Source: Mycobacterium asiaticum | GTDB taxonomy: Bacteria > Actinomycetota > Actinomycetes > Mycobacteriales > Mycobacteriaceae | NCBI RefSeq assembly: GCF_001673635.1 | Contig: NZ_LZMH01000037.1 | Span: forward strand, 124,001-188,000 | Direction: 5' to 3' | Length of the DNA: 64,000 nucleotides | Shown: in pieces, positions 34,229-47,100 of the stretch | Numbering within the stretch: the first letter of the stretch is position 1 | How the letters are laid out: each line of letters starts with the position of its first letter | Notes under the pieces: generated by a model | Seen by the model: only the letters and a program-made list of their open reading frames with translations | Told to the model about the DNA's origin: nothing | Databases searched by the model: none | Translations under genes and position numbers: made by a program

Positions 34229-35086
34229 GTGAGCTCCAACCGGTCTGGCCGACGAGAAGCGCCGCCCGCCCCGGAGCCGCTGTCGCCGTTGATTGACGCC
34301 CACACCCACCTCGACGCATGCGGCGCGTCCGACGCCGAGGGCGTCCGTGCCATTGCTGATCGGGCCGCCGCGGTCGGCGTGGCCGCCGTCGTCACCATCG
34401 CAGACGACCTGGATTCGGCGCGCTGGGTAGAACAGGCGGTCCAGTGGGACCCGCGGGTCTATGGCGCGGTGGCCCTGCACCCGACCCGAACCGATGCCCT
34501 CACCGACGCCGCCCGCAGCGAGATCGAACGGTTGGTGGCCCACCCGCGGGTGGTCGCGGTCGGCGAGACCGGCATGGACATGTACTGGCCCGGTCGGTTC
34601 GAGGGCTGTGCCCAGCCTGACGTGCAACGCGAGGCCTTCGCATGGCACATCGACCTGGCCAAGCGGACGGGCAAGCCGCTCATGATTCACAACCGGGAGG
34701 CCGACCGGGAGGTGCTGGATGTGCTCCGCGCCGAGGGCGCGCCCGAGACAGTGATCTTTCACTGTTTCTCGTCCGGAAGTGAGATGGCTCGCACTTGCGT
34801 CGACGCCGGGTGGCTGCTCAGCCTGTCCGGGACGGTGAGCTTTCGAAACGCGCGCGACCTGCGCGAAGCCGTTCCCCTGATACCGATCACGCAACTTTTG
34901 GTGGAAACCGACGCGCCATTTCTGACTCCGCACCCCTATCGCGGCGCAGCGAACGAATCGTACTGCCTGCCTTATACCGTCCGCGCCCTCGCTGAGCTGC
35001 TAAATCGCCGCCCCGAGGAATTGGCGGAAATAACGACGAGCAACGCCTGCCGCAATTACGGGCTGGAAATCGGGCCGACGGCGTAA
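34229..35086 (+). CDS. tatD: TatD-family metal-dependent deoxyribonuclease
   Basis: 285 residues from a GTG at 34229; GTG codons at 34208 and 34223 are alternatives. Metal ligands are kept: DAHTHLDA near residue 23, the Glu in VGETGMDMYW, and the histidines in IHNREA and FHCFSS. A late Asp occurs in LLVETDAPFLTPHP. TatD proteins are 3'-5' exonucleases acting on DNA in repair. The gene corresponds to Rv1008 and precedes rpfB. Confidence 0.92.
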   Translation: MSSNRSGRREAPPAPEPLSPLIDAHTHLDACGASDAEGVRAIADRAAAVGVAAVVTIADDLDSARWVEQAVQWDPRVYGAVALHPTRTDALTDAARSEIERLVAHPRVVAVGETGMDMYWPGRFEGCAQPDVQREAFAWHIDLAKRTGKPLMIHNREADREVLDVLRAEGAPETVIFHCFSSGSEMARTCVDAGWLLSLSGTVSFRNARDLREAVPLIPITQLLVETDAPFLTPHPYRGAANESYCLPYTVRALAELLNRRPEELAEITTSNACRNYGLEIGPTA

Positions 35087-35164
35087 TCCCTGGTCGGCCT
35101 CGACACGGACATCTTCGAGTTGCTCAGCATTGGACGGTTCGTTACCGTCTTGTGATCGAACGGG

Positions 35165-35192
35165 TGGGCCTCTGGGCCCATTTCGTCATTTC
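35165..35192 (+). terminator. Hairpin with T-rich tail in the rpfB leader
   Basis: Stem TGGGCC / GGCCCA with a 4-base loop, then TTTCGTCATTT. It lies about 100-150 bp ahead of the rpfB start. In M. tuberculosis the rpfB-ksgA-ispE operon is reported to be controlled by an RNA switch in its leader; this hairpin could be the terminator arm of an equivalent. The competing fold was not worked out. Confidence 0.55.
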
Positions 35193-35274
35193 AGCTGAAT
35201 ATGGTCGGAAGCTCGTTCTGAGGTGTAGCTGCTGAGGGTTGTAGTGGGTCGGGACAGACTTGGACTTGGAATAG

Positions 35275-37313
<2,039 letters not shown>

Positions 37314-37384
37314 GCCCGCTTCGATGAGCGGCACCCGTGGTGCCGCTACGTGTGGTTCGGCGCCCGCAGCGATAGTCTGCTGCG

Positions 37385-38338
37385 GTGTCTGACGGCAACA
37401 CCGCCGAGTTGTGGGTGCCCACCGGGTCGGTCACCGTTCGCGTTCCTGGGAAGGTCAATCTCTATCTGGCCGTCGGTGATCGCCGCGACGACGGCTATCA
37501 CGAACTCACCACCGTCTTTCACGCGGTCTCGCTCTTCGACGAGGTGACCGTTCGCAACGCCGACGTGCTGTCGCTCGAGCACGTCGGCGAGGGCGCCGAC
37601 CGACTGCCTACCGATGAGCGCAACCTGGCCTGGCGCGCGGCCGAACTGCTGGCCGACCATGTCGGTCGGGCGCCCGACGTGTCGATCCTGATCGACAAAT
37701 CCATCCCGCTGGCCGGGGGAATGGCCGGCGGCAGCGCGGACGCGGCCGCGGTGCTGGTGGCGATGAATTCGCTCTGGGAGCTCAACCTGCCCCGGCGTGA
37801 CCTGCGCATGATGGCCGCACGGCTGGGCAGCGACGTGCCGTTCGCGTTGCACGGCGGCACCGCGCTGGGCACCGGCCGCGGGGAGGAACTGGCTACGGTG
37901 CTGTCCCGCAACACTTTTCACTGGGTCCTGGCGTTCTCCGACAGCGGTCTGCTGACCCCCGAGGTGTACGCCGAATTGGACCGGCTCAGGGAGACCGGAG
38001 ATCCGCCCCGCCTGGACGAGCCCGGTCCGGTGCTGGCGGCACTGGCCGCCGGCGACCCGCACCAACTCGCGCCGCTACTGGGCAACGAGATGCAGGTTGC
38101 CGCGGTGAGTCTGGATCCAGCGCTGCGGCGGGCCCTACGGGCGGGTGTGGAGGCCGGGGCGCTGGCCAGCATCGTGTCCGGTTCGGGCCCGACATGCGCG
38201 TTCCTGTGCTCAACCGCCGCGTCGGCGGTCGACGTCGGCACCCAGTTGTCCGGAGCGGGCGTCTGCCGCACCGTGCGGGTCGCTTCCGGGCCAGTGCCCG
38301 GCGCCCGAGTGGTACCCGCGCCGGCAACGGATGCCTGA
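37385..38338 (+). CDS. ispE: 4-diphosphocytidyl-2-C-methyl-D-erythritol kinase
   Basis: 317 residues from a GTG. It phosphorylates CDP-methylerythritol in the MEP route to isoprenoids, which supplies the decaprenyl carriers used for wall and polymer synthesis. GHMP-kinase motifs: [14 protein letters not shown] at the N-terminus, the ATP loop [15 protein letters not shown] near 118, and GSGPTCAFL near 275. The gene matches Rv1011 and follows ksgA after 71 bp. Confidence 0.95.
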   Translation: MSDGNTAELWVPTGSVTVRVPGKVNLYLAVGDRRDDGYHELTTVFHAVSLFDEVTVRNADVLSLEHVGEGADRLPTDERNLAWRAAELLADHVGRAPDVSILIDKSIPLAGGMAGGSADAAAVLVAMNSLWELNLPRRDLRMMAARLGSDVPFALHGGTALGTGRGEELATVLSRNTFHWVLAFSDSGLLTPEVYAELDRLRETGDPPRLDEPGPVLAALAAGDPHQLAPLLGNEMQVAAVSLDPALRRALRAGVEAGALASIVSGSGPTCAFLCSTAASAVDVGTQLSGAGVCRTVRVASGPVPGARVVPAPATDA

Positions 38339-38383
38339 CGCCGTTAACACCGCTGTGACATGCGACTCACTGCGCGGCTCAGT

Positions 38384-38412
38384 TTGGCACTTCTTTAAGA
38401 GATGCTTAAGAT
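38384..38412 (+). promoter_or_regulatory. Housekeeping-type promoter for pks16
   Basis: TTGGCA, exactly 17 bp, TAAGAT. Both boxes are close to the sigma-A consensus, and the region around the second box is AT-rich. It leaves a leader of about 170 nt before the GTG at 38591. The 252-bp gap in which it lies shows no convincing small gene; I cannot find a clear match for Rv1012. Confidence 0.6.
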
Positions 38413-38590
38413 AATCGGCGGTGACGAGTAGCGGTAGGCACGCAGCCCCTCGCGGGACCGCTGTTTCATCACCGAATCGAGACCTAACCGCTCCCCAACT
38501 GTGTGCGCGCGCCTGCTTCAAAGCGAGATCTAGCAGGTGGAATATGAAAAGTCGGGCCGTGGGGAAAGTGCCGGAACCGAGGAGGTTTGC

Positions 38591-40225
38591 GTGAGCAGGT
38601 TTACCGAGAAGATGTTCCGCAATGCCCGCACCGTTACGACGGGCATGGTCACCGGTGAACCCCACGAACCCGTCCGGCACACCTGGGGCGAGGTCCACGA
38701 GCGCGCCCGTTGTATCGCCGGCGGTCTGGCCGCCGCGGGGATCGGGCTCGGTGACGCCGTCGGCGTGCTGGCCGGCTTCCCGGTGGAGATCGCTCCGACC
38801 GCTCAGGGCCTGTGGATGCGGGGCGCCAGCCTGACCATGCTGCACCAGCCCACGCCCCGTACCGACCTGGCCGTGTGGGCCGACGACACGATGACCGTCA
38901 TCGGCATGATCGAGGCCAAGGCCGTCATCGTCTCCGAACCGTTCCTGGTCGCCATCCCGGTGCTGGAGGAGAAGGGCATCAAGGTCCTGACCGTCGCCGA
39001 CCTGCTGGCGTCGGCGCCCATCGACCCGATCGAGGTCGGCGAGGACGACTTGGCGCTCATGCAGCTCACGTCCGGCTCCACTGGATCTCCCAAAGCCGTC
39101 CAGATCACGCACCGCAACATCTACTCCAACGCCGAGGCGATGTTCATCGGCGCCGAGTACGACGTCGACAGGGACGTCATGGTCAGCTGGCTGCCGTGCT
39201 TCCACGACATGGGGATGGTCGGCTTCCTCACCATCCCGATGTACTTCGGGGCGGAGCTGGTCAAGGTCACGCCGATGGACTTCCTGCGTGACACGCTGCT
39301 GTGGGCCAAGCTGATCGACAAGTACAAGGGCACCATGACCGCGGCGCCCAACTTCGCCTACGCGCTGCTGGCCAAGCGGCTGCGCCGCAACGCCAAGCCG
39401 GGCGAGTTCGACCTGTCGACGCTGCGCTTCGCGCTGTCGGGCGCCGAGCCCGTCGAACCGGCCGACGTCGAGGACCTGCTCGATGCGGGCAAGCCGTTCG
39501 GGCTGCGTTCGTCGGCGATCCTGCCCGCCTACGGGATGGCCGAGACGACGCTGGCGGTGTCGTTCTCCAAGTGCAACTCGGGTCTGGTCGTCGACGAGGT
39601 GGACGCCGACCTGCTGGCGGCGCTGCGCCGGGCCGTGCCCGCTACCAAGGGCAACACCCGCCGGTTGGCCACGCTGGGCCCGCTGCTGAAGGATCTCGAG
39701 GCCCGCATCGTCGACGAGCAGGGCAATGTGATGCCGCCGCGCGGTGTGGGTGTGATCGAGTTGCGCGGCGAATCGCTGACCCCCGGCTACATCACCATGG
39801 GTGGCTTCATCCCGGCTCAGGACGAGCACGGCTGGTATGACACCGGCGACCTCGGCTACATCACCGACGAGGGCCACATGGTGGTCTGCGGCCGCGTGAA
39901 GGACGTCATCATCATGGCGGGCCGCAACATCTACCCGACCGACATCGAGCGGGCCGCGGGCCGCGTCGACGGCGTCCGTCCGGGCTGTGCGGTGGCGGTG
40001 CGTCTGGATGCCGGACATTCGCGGGAGTCGTTCGCCGTCGCGGTCGAGTCGAATGCCTACCAGGACCCGGCCGAGGTGCGCCGAATCGAGCACCAGGTGG
40101 CGCACGAGGTGGTCAAGGAGGTCGACGTCCGGCCCCGCAACGTGGTGGTGCTCGGGCCCGGGACGATCCCGAAGACGCCGTCGGGCAAGCTGCGCCGCAC
40201 CAACTCGGTCACGCTGGTCACCTAG
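38591..40225 (+). CDS. pks16: Fatty acyl-AMP/CoA ligase-like protein (Pks16)
   Basis: 544 residues from the GTG at 38591, 5 bp behind an excellent ribosome site (GAGGAGG). Despite its historical name (Rv1013) it is no polyketide synthase but an adenylate-forming enzyme. Motifs: [16 protein letters not shown] (ATP loop), [20 protein letters not shown] and the C-terminal catalytic lysine in TPSGKLRR. It belongs to the FadD/FAAL group, which activates fatty acids for lipid synthesis; ligation to CoA or to a carrier cannot be told apart here. It is followed by a strong inverted repeat. Confidence 0.93.
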   Translation: MSRFTEKMFRNARTVTTGMVTGEPHEPVRHTWGEVHERARCIAGGLAAAGIGLGDAVGVLAGFPVEIAPTAQGLWMRGASLTMLHQPTPRTDLAVWADDTMTVIGMIEAKAVIVSEPFLVAIPVLEEKGIKVLTVADLLASAPIDPIEVGEDDLALMQLTSGSTGSPKAVQITHRNIYSNAEAMFIGAEYDVDRDVMVSWLPCFHDMGMVGFLTIPMYFGAELVKVTPMDFLRDTLLWAKLIDKYKGTMTAAPNFAYALLAKRLRRNAKPGEFDLSTLRFALSGAEPVEPADVEDLLDAGKPFGLRSSAILPAYGMAETTLAVSFSKCNSGLVVDEVDADLLAALRRAVPATKGNTRRLATLGPLLKDLEARIVDEQGNVMPPRGVGVIELRGESLTPGYITMGGFIPAQDEHGWYDTGDLGYITDEGHMVVCGRVKDVIIMAGRNIYPTDIERAAGRVDGVRPGCAVAVRLDAGHSRESFAVAVESNAYQDPAEVRRIEHQVAHEVVKEVDVRPRNVVVLGPGTIPKTPSGKLRRTNSVTLVT

Positions 40226-40230
40226 CCCTG

Positions 40231-40290
40231 GCGAACAGACGCAAAAGCCCCCGCACGCACGGCGTGTCGGGGGCTTTTGCGTCTGCTCGC
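40231..40290. terminator. Long inverted repeat between pks16 and pth (bidirectional terminator)
   Basis: Arms of about 25 bases: ACAGACGCAAAAGCCCCCG and its complement CGGGGGCTTTTGCGTCTG, around a GC-rich loop. It separates convergent genes and can stop transcription from both sides. The outer part (GAGCAGACGCAAAAG) recurs in two other elements of this window. Confidence 0.85.
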
Positions 40291-40312
40291 GCAACCCGGC
40301 GGCTTGCCGGCG

Positions 40313-40912
40313 CTACCAGGCGTGGACGCGGTTCTGCGCGGGCTCCAATCCCATTTCGAGCAGCAACTCGGTGGCATCGGCGGCCTGCTCGCAGATCGTC
40401 GGAACTTCAGCACGCTCGGCCGCGGTGAACGCCTCCAGCACGTATGCCGCCGGATCCTTGCGCCCGGGCGGACGGCCGATCCCGATGCGCACGCGCTGAA
40501 AGTCTTTGGTGCCCAACGCCGAAGCCACCGAACGCACCCCGTTGTGGCCGCCCTCGCCGCCGCCCAGCTTGAGCCGGATGCGTGCGAACTCCAGGTCGAG
40601 TTCGTCGTGGACGATGATGATGCCGGCCGGCGGCACCGAGTAGAACTTGGCCAACGGCCCGACTTGCCGGCCGGACTCGTTCATGTAGCAGCGCGGTTTG
40701 GCCAGCACCACCGAGCGGCCGCCCAGCCGCCCGGTCACGATTTCGGCACCGGAACGCTTGTGCGCCTTGAACTTTGCGCCCAGCCGGGCGGCGAGCACGT
40801 CGGCAACCATGAACCCGAGGTTGTGCCGGGTCCGGGCGTAGGTCTCGCCCGGATTGCCCAGGCCGACCACAAGTTGGGGGTACCGCCCGCTTGCGGGGGA
40901 CGGTTCGGCCAC
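40313..40912 (-). CDS. pth: Peptidyl-tRNA hydrolase
   Basis: 199 residues from a GTG, 6 bp after the rplY stop. It releases peptides from prematurely dropped peptidyl-tRNA. Signatures: [21 protein letters not shown] with the catalytic His, [10 protein letters not shown] with the conserved Asn, [10 protein letters not shown] with the Asp, and [13 protein letters not shown]. It equals Rv1014c. Transcription is shared with rplY. Confidence 0.96.
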   Translation of the reverse strand: MAEPSPASGRYPQLVVGLGNPGETYARTRHNLGFMVADVLAARLGAKFKAHKRSGAEIVTGRLGGRSVVLAKPRCYMNESGRQVGPLAKFYSVPPAGIIIVHDELDLEFARIRLKLGGGEGGHNGVRSVASALGTKDFQRVRIGIGRPPGRKDPAAYVLEAFTAAERAEVPTICEQAADATELLLEMGLEPAQNRVHAW

Positions 40913-40918
40913 GTCGCG

Positions 40919-41575
40919 CTACTCGGACTCGTCGGTGGCCTCGGACTCGCCCGCCTCTTCCTCGCCAGCAGCCTCGGCCGCCTCGCCCTCTTCGCCGCCG
41001 CCCTCTTCGGCGAGGTCCTCGGCGGTCGGCGCCTGGACGACGTTGACCACCAGCAGGTCCGGGTCGGAGATCAGGTTCACACCGCGCGGCAGTTCGATCT
41101 GACCGGCGGCGAACTGGGTGCCCGCCTCGGCGCCCTCGACCGACAGGGTCAGCTGCTCGGGAATGGAGAGCGCCTCAGCCTCGATCTCGATGGCGTTGGT
41201 CTCCTGGGTGACCAGAGTGTCCGGGCCGGCCTCGCCCTCGACGACGACCGTGACCTCCACGGTGACCTTCTCACCGCGACGGACCACCAGCAGGTCGGCG
41301 TGCTGAATGGTGCGCCGGATCGGGTGAATGTCGATCGACTTGGTCAGCGCGAGCTGCTCCTTGCCACCGATGTCCAGCGTCAGCACCGCGTTGGTGCCGG
41401 CGTGGCGAAGCACGGCCGCGAAGTCGTGTCCAGGCAGTTCGAGGTGCTGTGGGTCGGCGCCGTGGCCGTAGAGGACGGCGGGGATTTTGCCCTCGCGGCG
41501 GGCCCGGCGGGATGCGCCCTTGCCGGTCTCGGTACGCACCGAGACGCTGAGCTGGTTGCCTGCGGATTTAGCCAT
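40919..41575 (-). CDS. rplY: 50S ribosomal protein L25 (Ctc form)
   Basis: 218 residues from an ATG behind AGGAGC. The N-terminal L25 domain binds 5S rRNA ([23 protein letters not shown]); the TL5 beta domain follows ([37 protein letters not shown]). The last 35 residues are almost only Glu, Ala and Gly. It equals Rv1015c. In M. tuberculosis lpqT comes next; here 6.3 kb of other genes intervene. Confidence 0.96.
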   Translation of the reverse strand: MAKSAGNQLSVSVRTETGKGASRRARREGKIPAVLYGHGADPQHLELPGHDFAAVLRHAGTNAVLTLDIGGKEQLALTKSIDIHPIRRTIQHADLLVVRRGEKVTVEVTVVVEGEAGPDTLVTQETNAIEIEAEALSIPEQLTLSVEGAEAGTQFAAGQIELPRGVNLISDPDLLVVNVVQAPTAEDLAEEGGGEEGEAAEAAGEEEAGESEATDESE

Positions 41576-41776
41576 GTCTTGCTCCTGGGTCTAGGGCCTG
41601 TGTCTAGGGCACGGCCAGGGAGCGCGACAGTCTAGGAAAGTGATGTCGGTCTCCGTCGATAACGGTGTGCTGGCATTTTGCCGGCCACCCTCGCCGTGAC
41701 GCCCGGTCAGGGTATCGCATTGCCGGGGCACACCGGAAATCCGCGAGCCGGCTGCGCGAGGTGGGGGCAGCCACCC

Positions 41777-41835
41777 GCGAGCAGACGCAAAAGCTCCTCC
41801 CGACACGGCGTGTCGGGGACTTTTGCGTCTGCTCG
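41777..41835. terminator. Long inverted repeat ahead of block B
   Basis: Outer arms GCGAGCAGACGCAAAAG and CTTTTGCGTCTGCTCG, with an inner stem CCGACAC/GTGTCGG. It lies 9 bp downstream of the SDR stop, on the 3' side of the minus-strand SDR gene, so it can end that transcript before it enters rplY. It is related to the elements at 40231 and 47859. Confidence 0.8.
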
Positions 41836-41844
41836 GCAGGGCTC

Positions 41845-42714
41845 CTAGAGCGGAAATCTGGTGTCGGTCAGGCGCTCGGACAGCTCCCACAGCGATTTCG
41901 CCGTTTGTGGGTCGCGCGCCCGGCGGCTGCGACCGACGGCCTGCGTGCGTCCCAGATAACCGAATCTGGGGCCGATGAACGTGTCGCCAGGCAGATCCTG
42001 CGACGCCGCGTACAGCGTCTGGCGGGCTCCGAAATCAGCGTCGGTAGCCATGACGCCGGTGCCCCACGACACCACCGCGTCGCTGAGCTTGCGCCCAGAG
42101 GCGCCCTGCAGGTTGGTATGCGAGAAGCCGGGGTGGACTGCCAGGGCGCGCAGCGGCGAACCGGCCGCGCTCAGGCGACGGTGCAGCTCACTGGTGAACA
42201 GCAGGTTCGCCAGCTTGGACTGGCAGTAGGCCAGCCACGGCGAATATCGGCGCCTCTGGTAGTTCAGGTCGTTCAGATCGATCCGCCCCGGCCAGTGCGC
42301 CATGGACGACACGGTCACCACGCGGTCGCTGAGCTTGGGTAGCAGCAGGTTGGTCAGCGCGAAGTGGCCCAGGTGGTTGGTGCCGATCTGGCTTTCGAAT
42401 CCGTCGACGGTCAGGGCGTAGGGAGCGGCCATGATGCCGGCGTTGTTGATCAGCATGTCGGCGCCGGCCACGTCGTCGGCGAATCGGCGCACGGATGACA
42501 GATCCTGCAGGTCCAGTTCCCGGATGTCGACGGAGCCGCTGATCTGCTCGGCCGCGGCCTTGCCCTTCTCGGTATCGCGGACGGCCATGATGATCCGGGC
42601 GCCGCGGCCTGCCAGCTCTCGGGCGGTGATCGCGCCCAGCCCGCTGTTGGCGCCGGTGATGATGACGGTGCGCCCAGCGAAGGACGGTAGAAAAGCTGCG
42701 GTCCAGTCGGTCAT
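41845..42714 (-). CDS. Short-chain dehydrogenase/reductase
   Basis: 289 residues from an ATG. Cofactor motif TGANSGLGAIT near residue 20, NNAGIMAAP near 91, catalytic Ser in VVTVSSMAHWPG, and the Y-x-x-x-K pair in YCQSKLANLLF. It resembles retinol-dehydrogenase/WW-oxidoreductase-like SDRs common in mycobacteria. The preference for NADPH is suggested by the Arg in AVRDTEKG. It follows the P450 gene by 21 bp on the same strand, so the two may act on one lipid or xenobiotic substrate. Confidence 0.9.
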   Translation of the reverse strand: MTDWTAAFLPSFAGRTVIITGANSGLGAITARELAGRGARIIMAVRDTEKGKAAAEQISGSVDIRELDLQDLSSVRRFADDVAGADMLINNAGIMAAPYALTVDGFESQIGTNHLGHFALTNLLLPKLSDRVVTVSSMAHWPGRIDLNDLNYQRRRYSPWLAYCQSKLANLLFTSELHRRLSAAGSPLRALAVHPGFSHTNLQGASGRKLSDAVVSWGTGVMATDADFGARQTLYAASQDLPGDTFIGPRFGYLGRTQAVGRSRRARDPQTAKSLWELSERLTDTRFPL

Positions 42715-42735
42715 GGTTGCCCACTGTAGGCAGCA

Positions 42736-43959
42736 TCACGAGCGGTCGAACGCCAGCGGCAGGTCAAGTGGTCCGGTGATGCCGCTCATGTCCTTCCACA
42801 GGACCGGGCCGGTCAGCCTGGGATTGGGCATGCGAGTGGTGATGACGCGGAGAGCCTCCGTCAGTTCCAGCCGGGCTAGGTGGGCACCGAGGCAGTAGTG
42901 CACGCCGCCGCCGAAGTTGAGGATCGCCGCCGGGTTCGCCCGGGTGATGTCCAGCCGTTCCGGGTGGGCGTAGGCATCGGGGTCGCGATTGGCGGCCGCG
43001 GTGTTCGCCACCACGAGGGTGCCGGCCGGAATGCGGACCCCACCGAGTTCGACATCCTCGCCGGCTTGCCGCAGGGCCCCGAAAATGATTGGGCGGTAAC
43101 GCATCAGCTCGTGCACCGCGTCAGGTGCCAGCTCGGGGTGCCGGGCCAGTAATGCCCACTGGTCGGGATGGGCGACCAACGCTTGCACCGCCGCCGCGAG
43201 CTGGTTGCGGGTGGTGTCGGTGCCGGCACCCAGCAGGGTCGCACACAGCATGAGCAGCTCATCGTGAGTGAGCCGGTCGCCGTCCTCTTCGGCGCGGATG
43301 AGGTCGGAGATCAGGTCGTCGCCCAGCGACGTCCGGCGAGTGGCGATGAGGTCCTCGAGGTAAGCGTCCAGTTCGGTCCATGCGGCCAGGATGGTCGGCG
43401 CGTCGTCAGCCACCGTGGGCTCGAAGAGCTTCTTGATGTCCTCGGTCCAGTCGGAGAACAGGCGCCAGTCCTCGGTGGGCGCGCCCAGCAGTGCGCAGAT
43501 GATCGCCGTCGGATATCCCTTGGCGATATCGGTCACCAGATCGCAGTGCCCCGAGCGGGTGACCGGTTCAACCAGCCCGGTGATGACTTCGACGGTCAGA
43601 GCGCGCAGCCGCTCGGCCGCGCGCGGCGAGAACGCCTTTGACACAAGTCGGCGCAGCCGATGATGCTCGGCCCCGTCCATCGCCAGGATATTGCTGACGG
43701 CCCGGTCCCACAGTGGGCCTGAAGTGACCCCGCGCGGTGCCAGTCCAAGGTCGTGCGCGGTGACAAACCTGTTGTCCCGCAACACGTGACGGACCAGGTT
43801 GTAGCTCAGTATCTCCAGCCCGTAGGGGCCGATCGCGATCGGGGACTGCGCCCGGGCGTAGGCGATGACGCGGTGCGCCTCCTCGGGATCGGTGAGTTGG
43901 TAGTAGGCGATCTCGGGTAGCTGAACCGGTGCGTCGTCGAGAACAGATTGGCTTGTCAT
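42736..43959 (-). CDS. Cytochrome P450
   Basis: 407 residues from the ATG at 43959; the frame is open further upstream but the P450 pattern begins here. The I-helix reads LLGAGTDTTRNQL, the K-helix E-x-x-R is in HELMRYRP, and the haem loop is FGGGVHYCLGAHLARLE with the cysteine ligand. It is a soluble bacterial class I enzyme that would need a ferredoxin and reductase from elsewhere; none is seen here. Substrate unknown. It is divergent from the large LuxR-type regulator, with 153 bp between, which may control it. Confidence 0.93.
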   Translation of the reverse strand: MTSQSVLDDAPVQLPEIAYYQLTDPEEAHRVIAYARAQSPIAIGPYGLEILSYNLVRHVLRDNRFVTAHDLGLAPRGVTSGPLWDRAVSNILAMDGAEHHRLRRLVSKAFSPRAAERLRALTVEVITGLVEPVTRSGHCDLVTDIAKGYPTAIICALLGAPTEDWRLFSDWTEDIKKLFEPTVADDAPTILAAWTELDAYLEDLIATRRTSLGDDLISDLIRAEEDGDRLTHDELLMLCATLLGAGTDTTRNQLAAAVQALVAHPDQWALLARHPELAPDAVHELMRYRPIIFGALRQAGEDVELGGVRIPAGTLVVANTAAANRDPDAYAHPERLDITRANPAAILNFGGGVHYCLGAHLARLELTEALRVITTRMPNPRLTGPVLWKDMSGITGPLDLPLAFDRS

Positions 43960-44112
43960 GCCAGCGACTATCCGGCGATCCCGGGCTGGAACCATCCGCC
44001 GCAGCGCGTAGATCTGTGCGGGGCATAGCGCAATTCGCCAGACGGTCCGTCGACATCGATGTGCGCGGTCTGGCGGATGTTTTCCCTGGATCGTGGCTTG
44101 ATGCTGGTTACC

Positions 44113-47100
44113 ATGAGCCAACACGTGGAGATGCCACCGCTGACCTGGAGCTTGACTGAGTTGCTGCCGACCGGAACGGTCACGCTGTTGTTGGCCGACG
44201 TCGAGGGTTCGACGCGGTTGTGGGAGACGCAGCCCGAGCAGATGGCTGCTGCGCTGGCGTTGTTGAACCGGACGGTCGATGAGACCGTCGCCGTGCACGG
44301 TGGTGTGCGTCCGGTGGAGCAGGGGGAGGGCGACAGCTTTGTCGCCGCGTTTGCGCGGGCCTCCGACGCGCTGGGGTGTGCGTTGGCGTTGCAGCGGGCA
44401 TCGTTGGGGCCGATCCGGATCCGGATTGGGTTGCATACCGGTGAGATTCAGTTGCGTGACGAGGGTAATTACGCGGGTCCGACAATCAATCGCGCTGCGC
44501 GCATCAGGGATCTTGCGCACGGTGGGCAGACGGTGCTGTCGGCAGTTACTGAAGCCTTGGTGGCCGATCGGCTGCCGATGGACGTGTGGTTGACGGACCT
44601 GGGTAGCTATCCGCTGAAAGGCGTGCCGCGGCCGGAGCGGGTGCTGCAGCTGTGTCACCCGGAGCTGCGCAATGAGTTCCCGCCGTTGCGGGTGAGCACG
44701 GCCGCAGCATCACATAACCTGCCGGTCCAATTCACGAGTTTTGTTGGGCGACAGGAGGAGATGATTGAGCTGCGGCGGCTGATCGAAGACAACCGGTTGG
44801 TCACGTTGAACGGCGCCGGCGGTGCCGGCAAGACGCGACTTGCCGTAGAGGTGGCAGCGCAAATGGTAGATGTCTTCGATGATGGCGTGTGGTACGTCGA
44901 CCTGGCGCCGATCACCAATCCGGCGGTTGTGCCGGTCACGACGGCACGCACATTGGGGCTGCCGGATCAACCGGGCCTGTCCACCCTGGAGACACTGGTG
45001 AGGTTCATCGGCGCAAAGGCAATCTTGTTGGTACTGGACAACTGTGAGCACCTGCTCGATGCATGTGGATCCATGGTTATTGAGCTCCTCGGGGTGTGTC
45101 CGCACCTGACGATCGTGGCCACCAGTCGCGAGCCGCTGGCATTGCCCGGTGAGTTGAGTTGGCGGGTGCCATCGCTATCTCTTGCCGACGAGGCAATCGA
45201 GCTGTTCGCCGATCGTGCCCGCCGAGTCAGGCCGAATTTTGTTGTGAGAGAGTCAAATAGGGCATTGGTTGTCGAGATCTGCGAACGGCTCGACGGTATG
45301 CCGTTGGCGATTGAGCTTGCCGCAGCACGGATTAGAGCGTTGTCGCTCAAGCAGATTGTAGACAGTCTGCATGACCGGTTCCGGTTGCTGACCGGTGGTG
45401 CGCGCACCGCGGTGCGTCGTCAACAGACGTTGCGCGCGTCGGTGGATTGGTCGCACGCGCTGCTCACCGAGCCTGAGCGGGTGCTGTTCCGGCGACTAGC
45501 CGTGTTCGCCGGCGGCTTTGACTTCGACGCTGCGCACGCGGTCGGCTCCGGCAGCGAGCTGGAGGGCTTTCAGCTGATGGATCAGCTGGGCCTACTCGTC
45601 GACAAATCCTTGGTCGTCGCCTTCGAAACAGGCACCGACGACGGCATGCGCTACCGGTTATTGGAGACAGTGCGCCAATATGCGCAGGAAAAGCTGGGCG
45701 AGTCCGGGGAAGCGGGCGAGGTTCGCACCCGTCATCGGGACTACTACGCGGAAAAGGCGGCCGCCCTGCACTCGCGTGGCCCGTCGGCAGACGAGGAGTT
45801 GCTGCGCTGGGCGCAAATCGAGATCGAAAATCTTCGCGCGGCATTCGCCTGGAGCCAGGAGAACTCTGACTTCGAGGTTGCCCTGCGGATGATCGTCTGC
45901 TTGCTGCCGTTATGGCTCTGGGGCGGGCGGGTTCTCGAGGCCCTGGCCGGGTTGGCAGCCATTCTGACCGAAGAATCGCACCTCACTCCTGCAGTGTGGG
46001 CCGGCGCCGTGGCCCAAGAAAGCATCCTCGCCTCGTGGGTAGCGATGCCGACGGGCCTGGGCCGGGCGCAAGAAGCGTTAGCCATCGCGCGACAGCTCGG
46101 TGAGCGAGAGCTCATCGTGCACGCTCTCGTAGCCTGCGCAACCCTGGCCCTGTACAGCCCGGATTTGGCCCAGCAATACGCGGACGAGATGATGGAGGAG
46201 TTCACCTCGACGAATGACCGGTGGCGTTTGTGCCAGGTTTTCGGCCACCGGGCGACCTTCAACGCGCTTTTCGGCGAACCCATAGCAGCCCGCTCGGCCG
46301 CCGAGAAAGGGCGTGATGTGGCGGACGAATTCGGCGATCGGTTCTTCTCGCGAAGCAACCGGGCGTGGCTGGCCATCGCATTGGTGCTCCAGGGTGAACT
46401 CGCCGCTGGCACTCGCATTGCCAGCGAATTGGCCGAAGAGGCCGAAGCGGCTGACGACGTCACCATGGTTCTTTTCGGCCATCTCGGCCACAGCCTGGCA
46501 TTGGCGTTTCGGGGCCAAGCGGACGCCTCGCATGCCGTCGCGCAAGCGGCGCTCGCGGCCGCCGAGCGGATGGGTGGGATCGCGGGTGACACCGTGCACG
46601 CGGCATTTGCCTACGCCGCGCTCGCAGGCGGTGACGGCGCGGCGGCCAGACGAGCTGCCGAGGAAGCGTTACCGCATACGGTTCCCGCCCGCGAAGTATT
46701 CACCCGCAGTGTCGTGCCGATGGCCGAGGCATTGTTGTCGTGCGGTGATCTGACCGGTGCGCGTTCGTACGCAGACGGCATCGTTGCGATGGTGCCGGGC
46801 TGGTACCAGCTCGTGACGCTGACAGTCCGCGGGTTCATCGCCCTCGCGCAGGGCGACCGAGAGCAGGCCGAGCGCGACGCGCACGACGCGCTGGCGGTCG
46901 CCTCCCGAACCGGTGCGTTCATGCGGGTCGCTGACACGCTCGAACTGCTGGCCCGCTTGGCGGCCGGCGACGGCAACCATCCCTACGCGGCGCGATTGTT
47001 GGGTGCTGCCGCCGGCATTCGGCAGCGACTGGACCACGTCCGCTATCCCATGTACGAGGCCGGCTACCAAGCTGTCCTTGCGGAGCTGCAAGAAGCGTTG

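Noticed and set aside
38591..40225. Polyketide synthase as the name Pks16 suggests
   Set aside because: All motifs are those of an adenylate-forming ligase; no ketosynthase or carrier domains.
38210..40294. 694-codon minus-strand frame opposite pks16
   Set aside because: Antisense to a clearly conserved adenylating enzyme; composition is that of a shadow.
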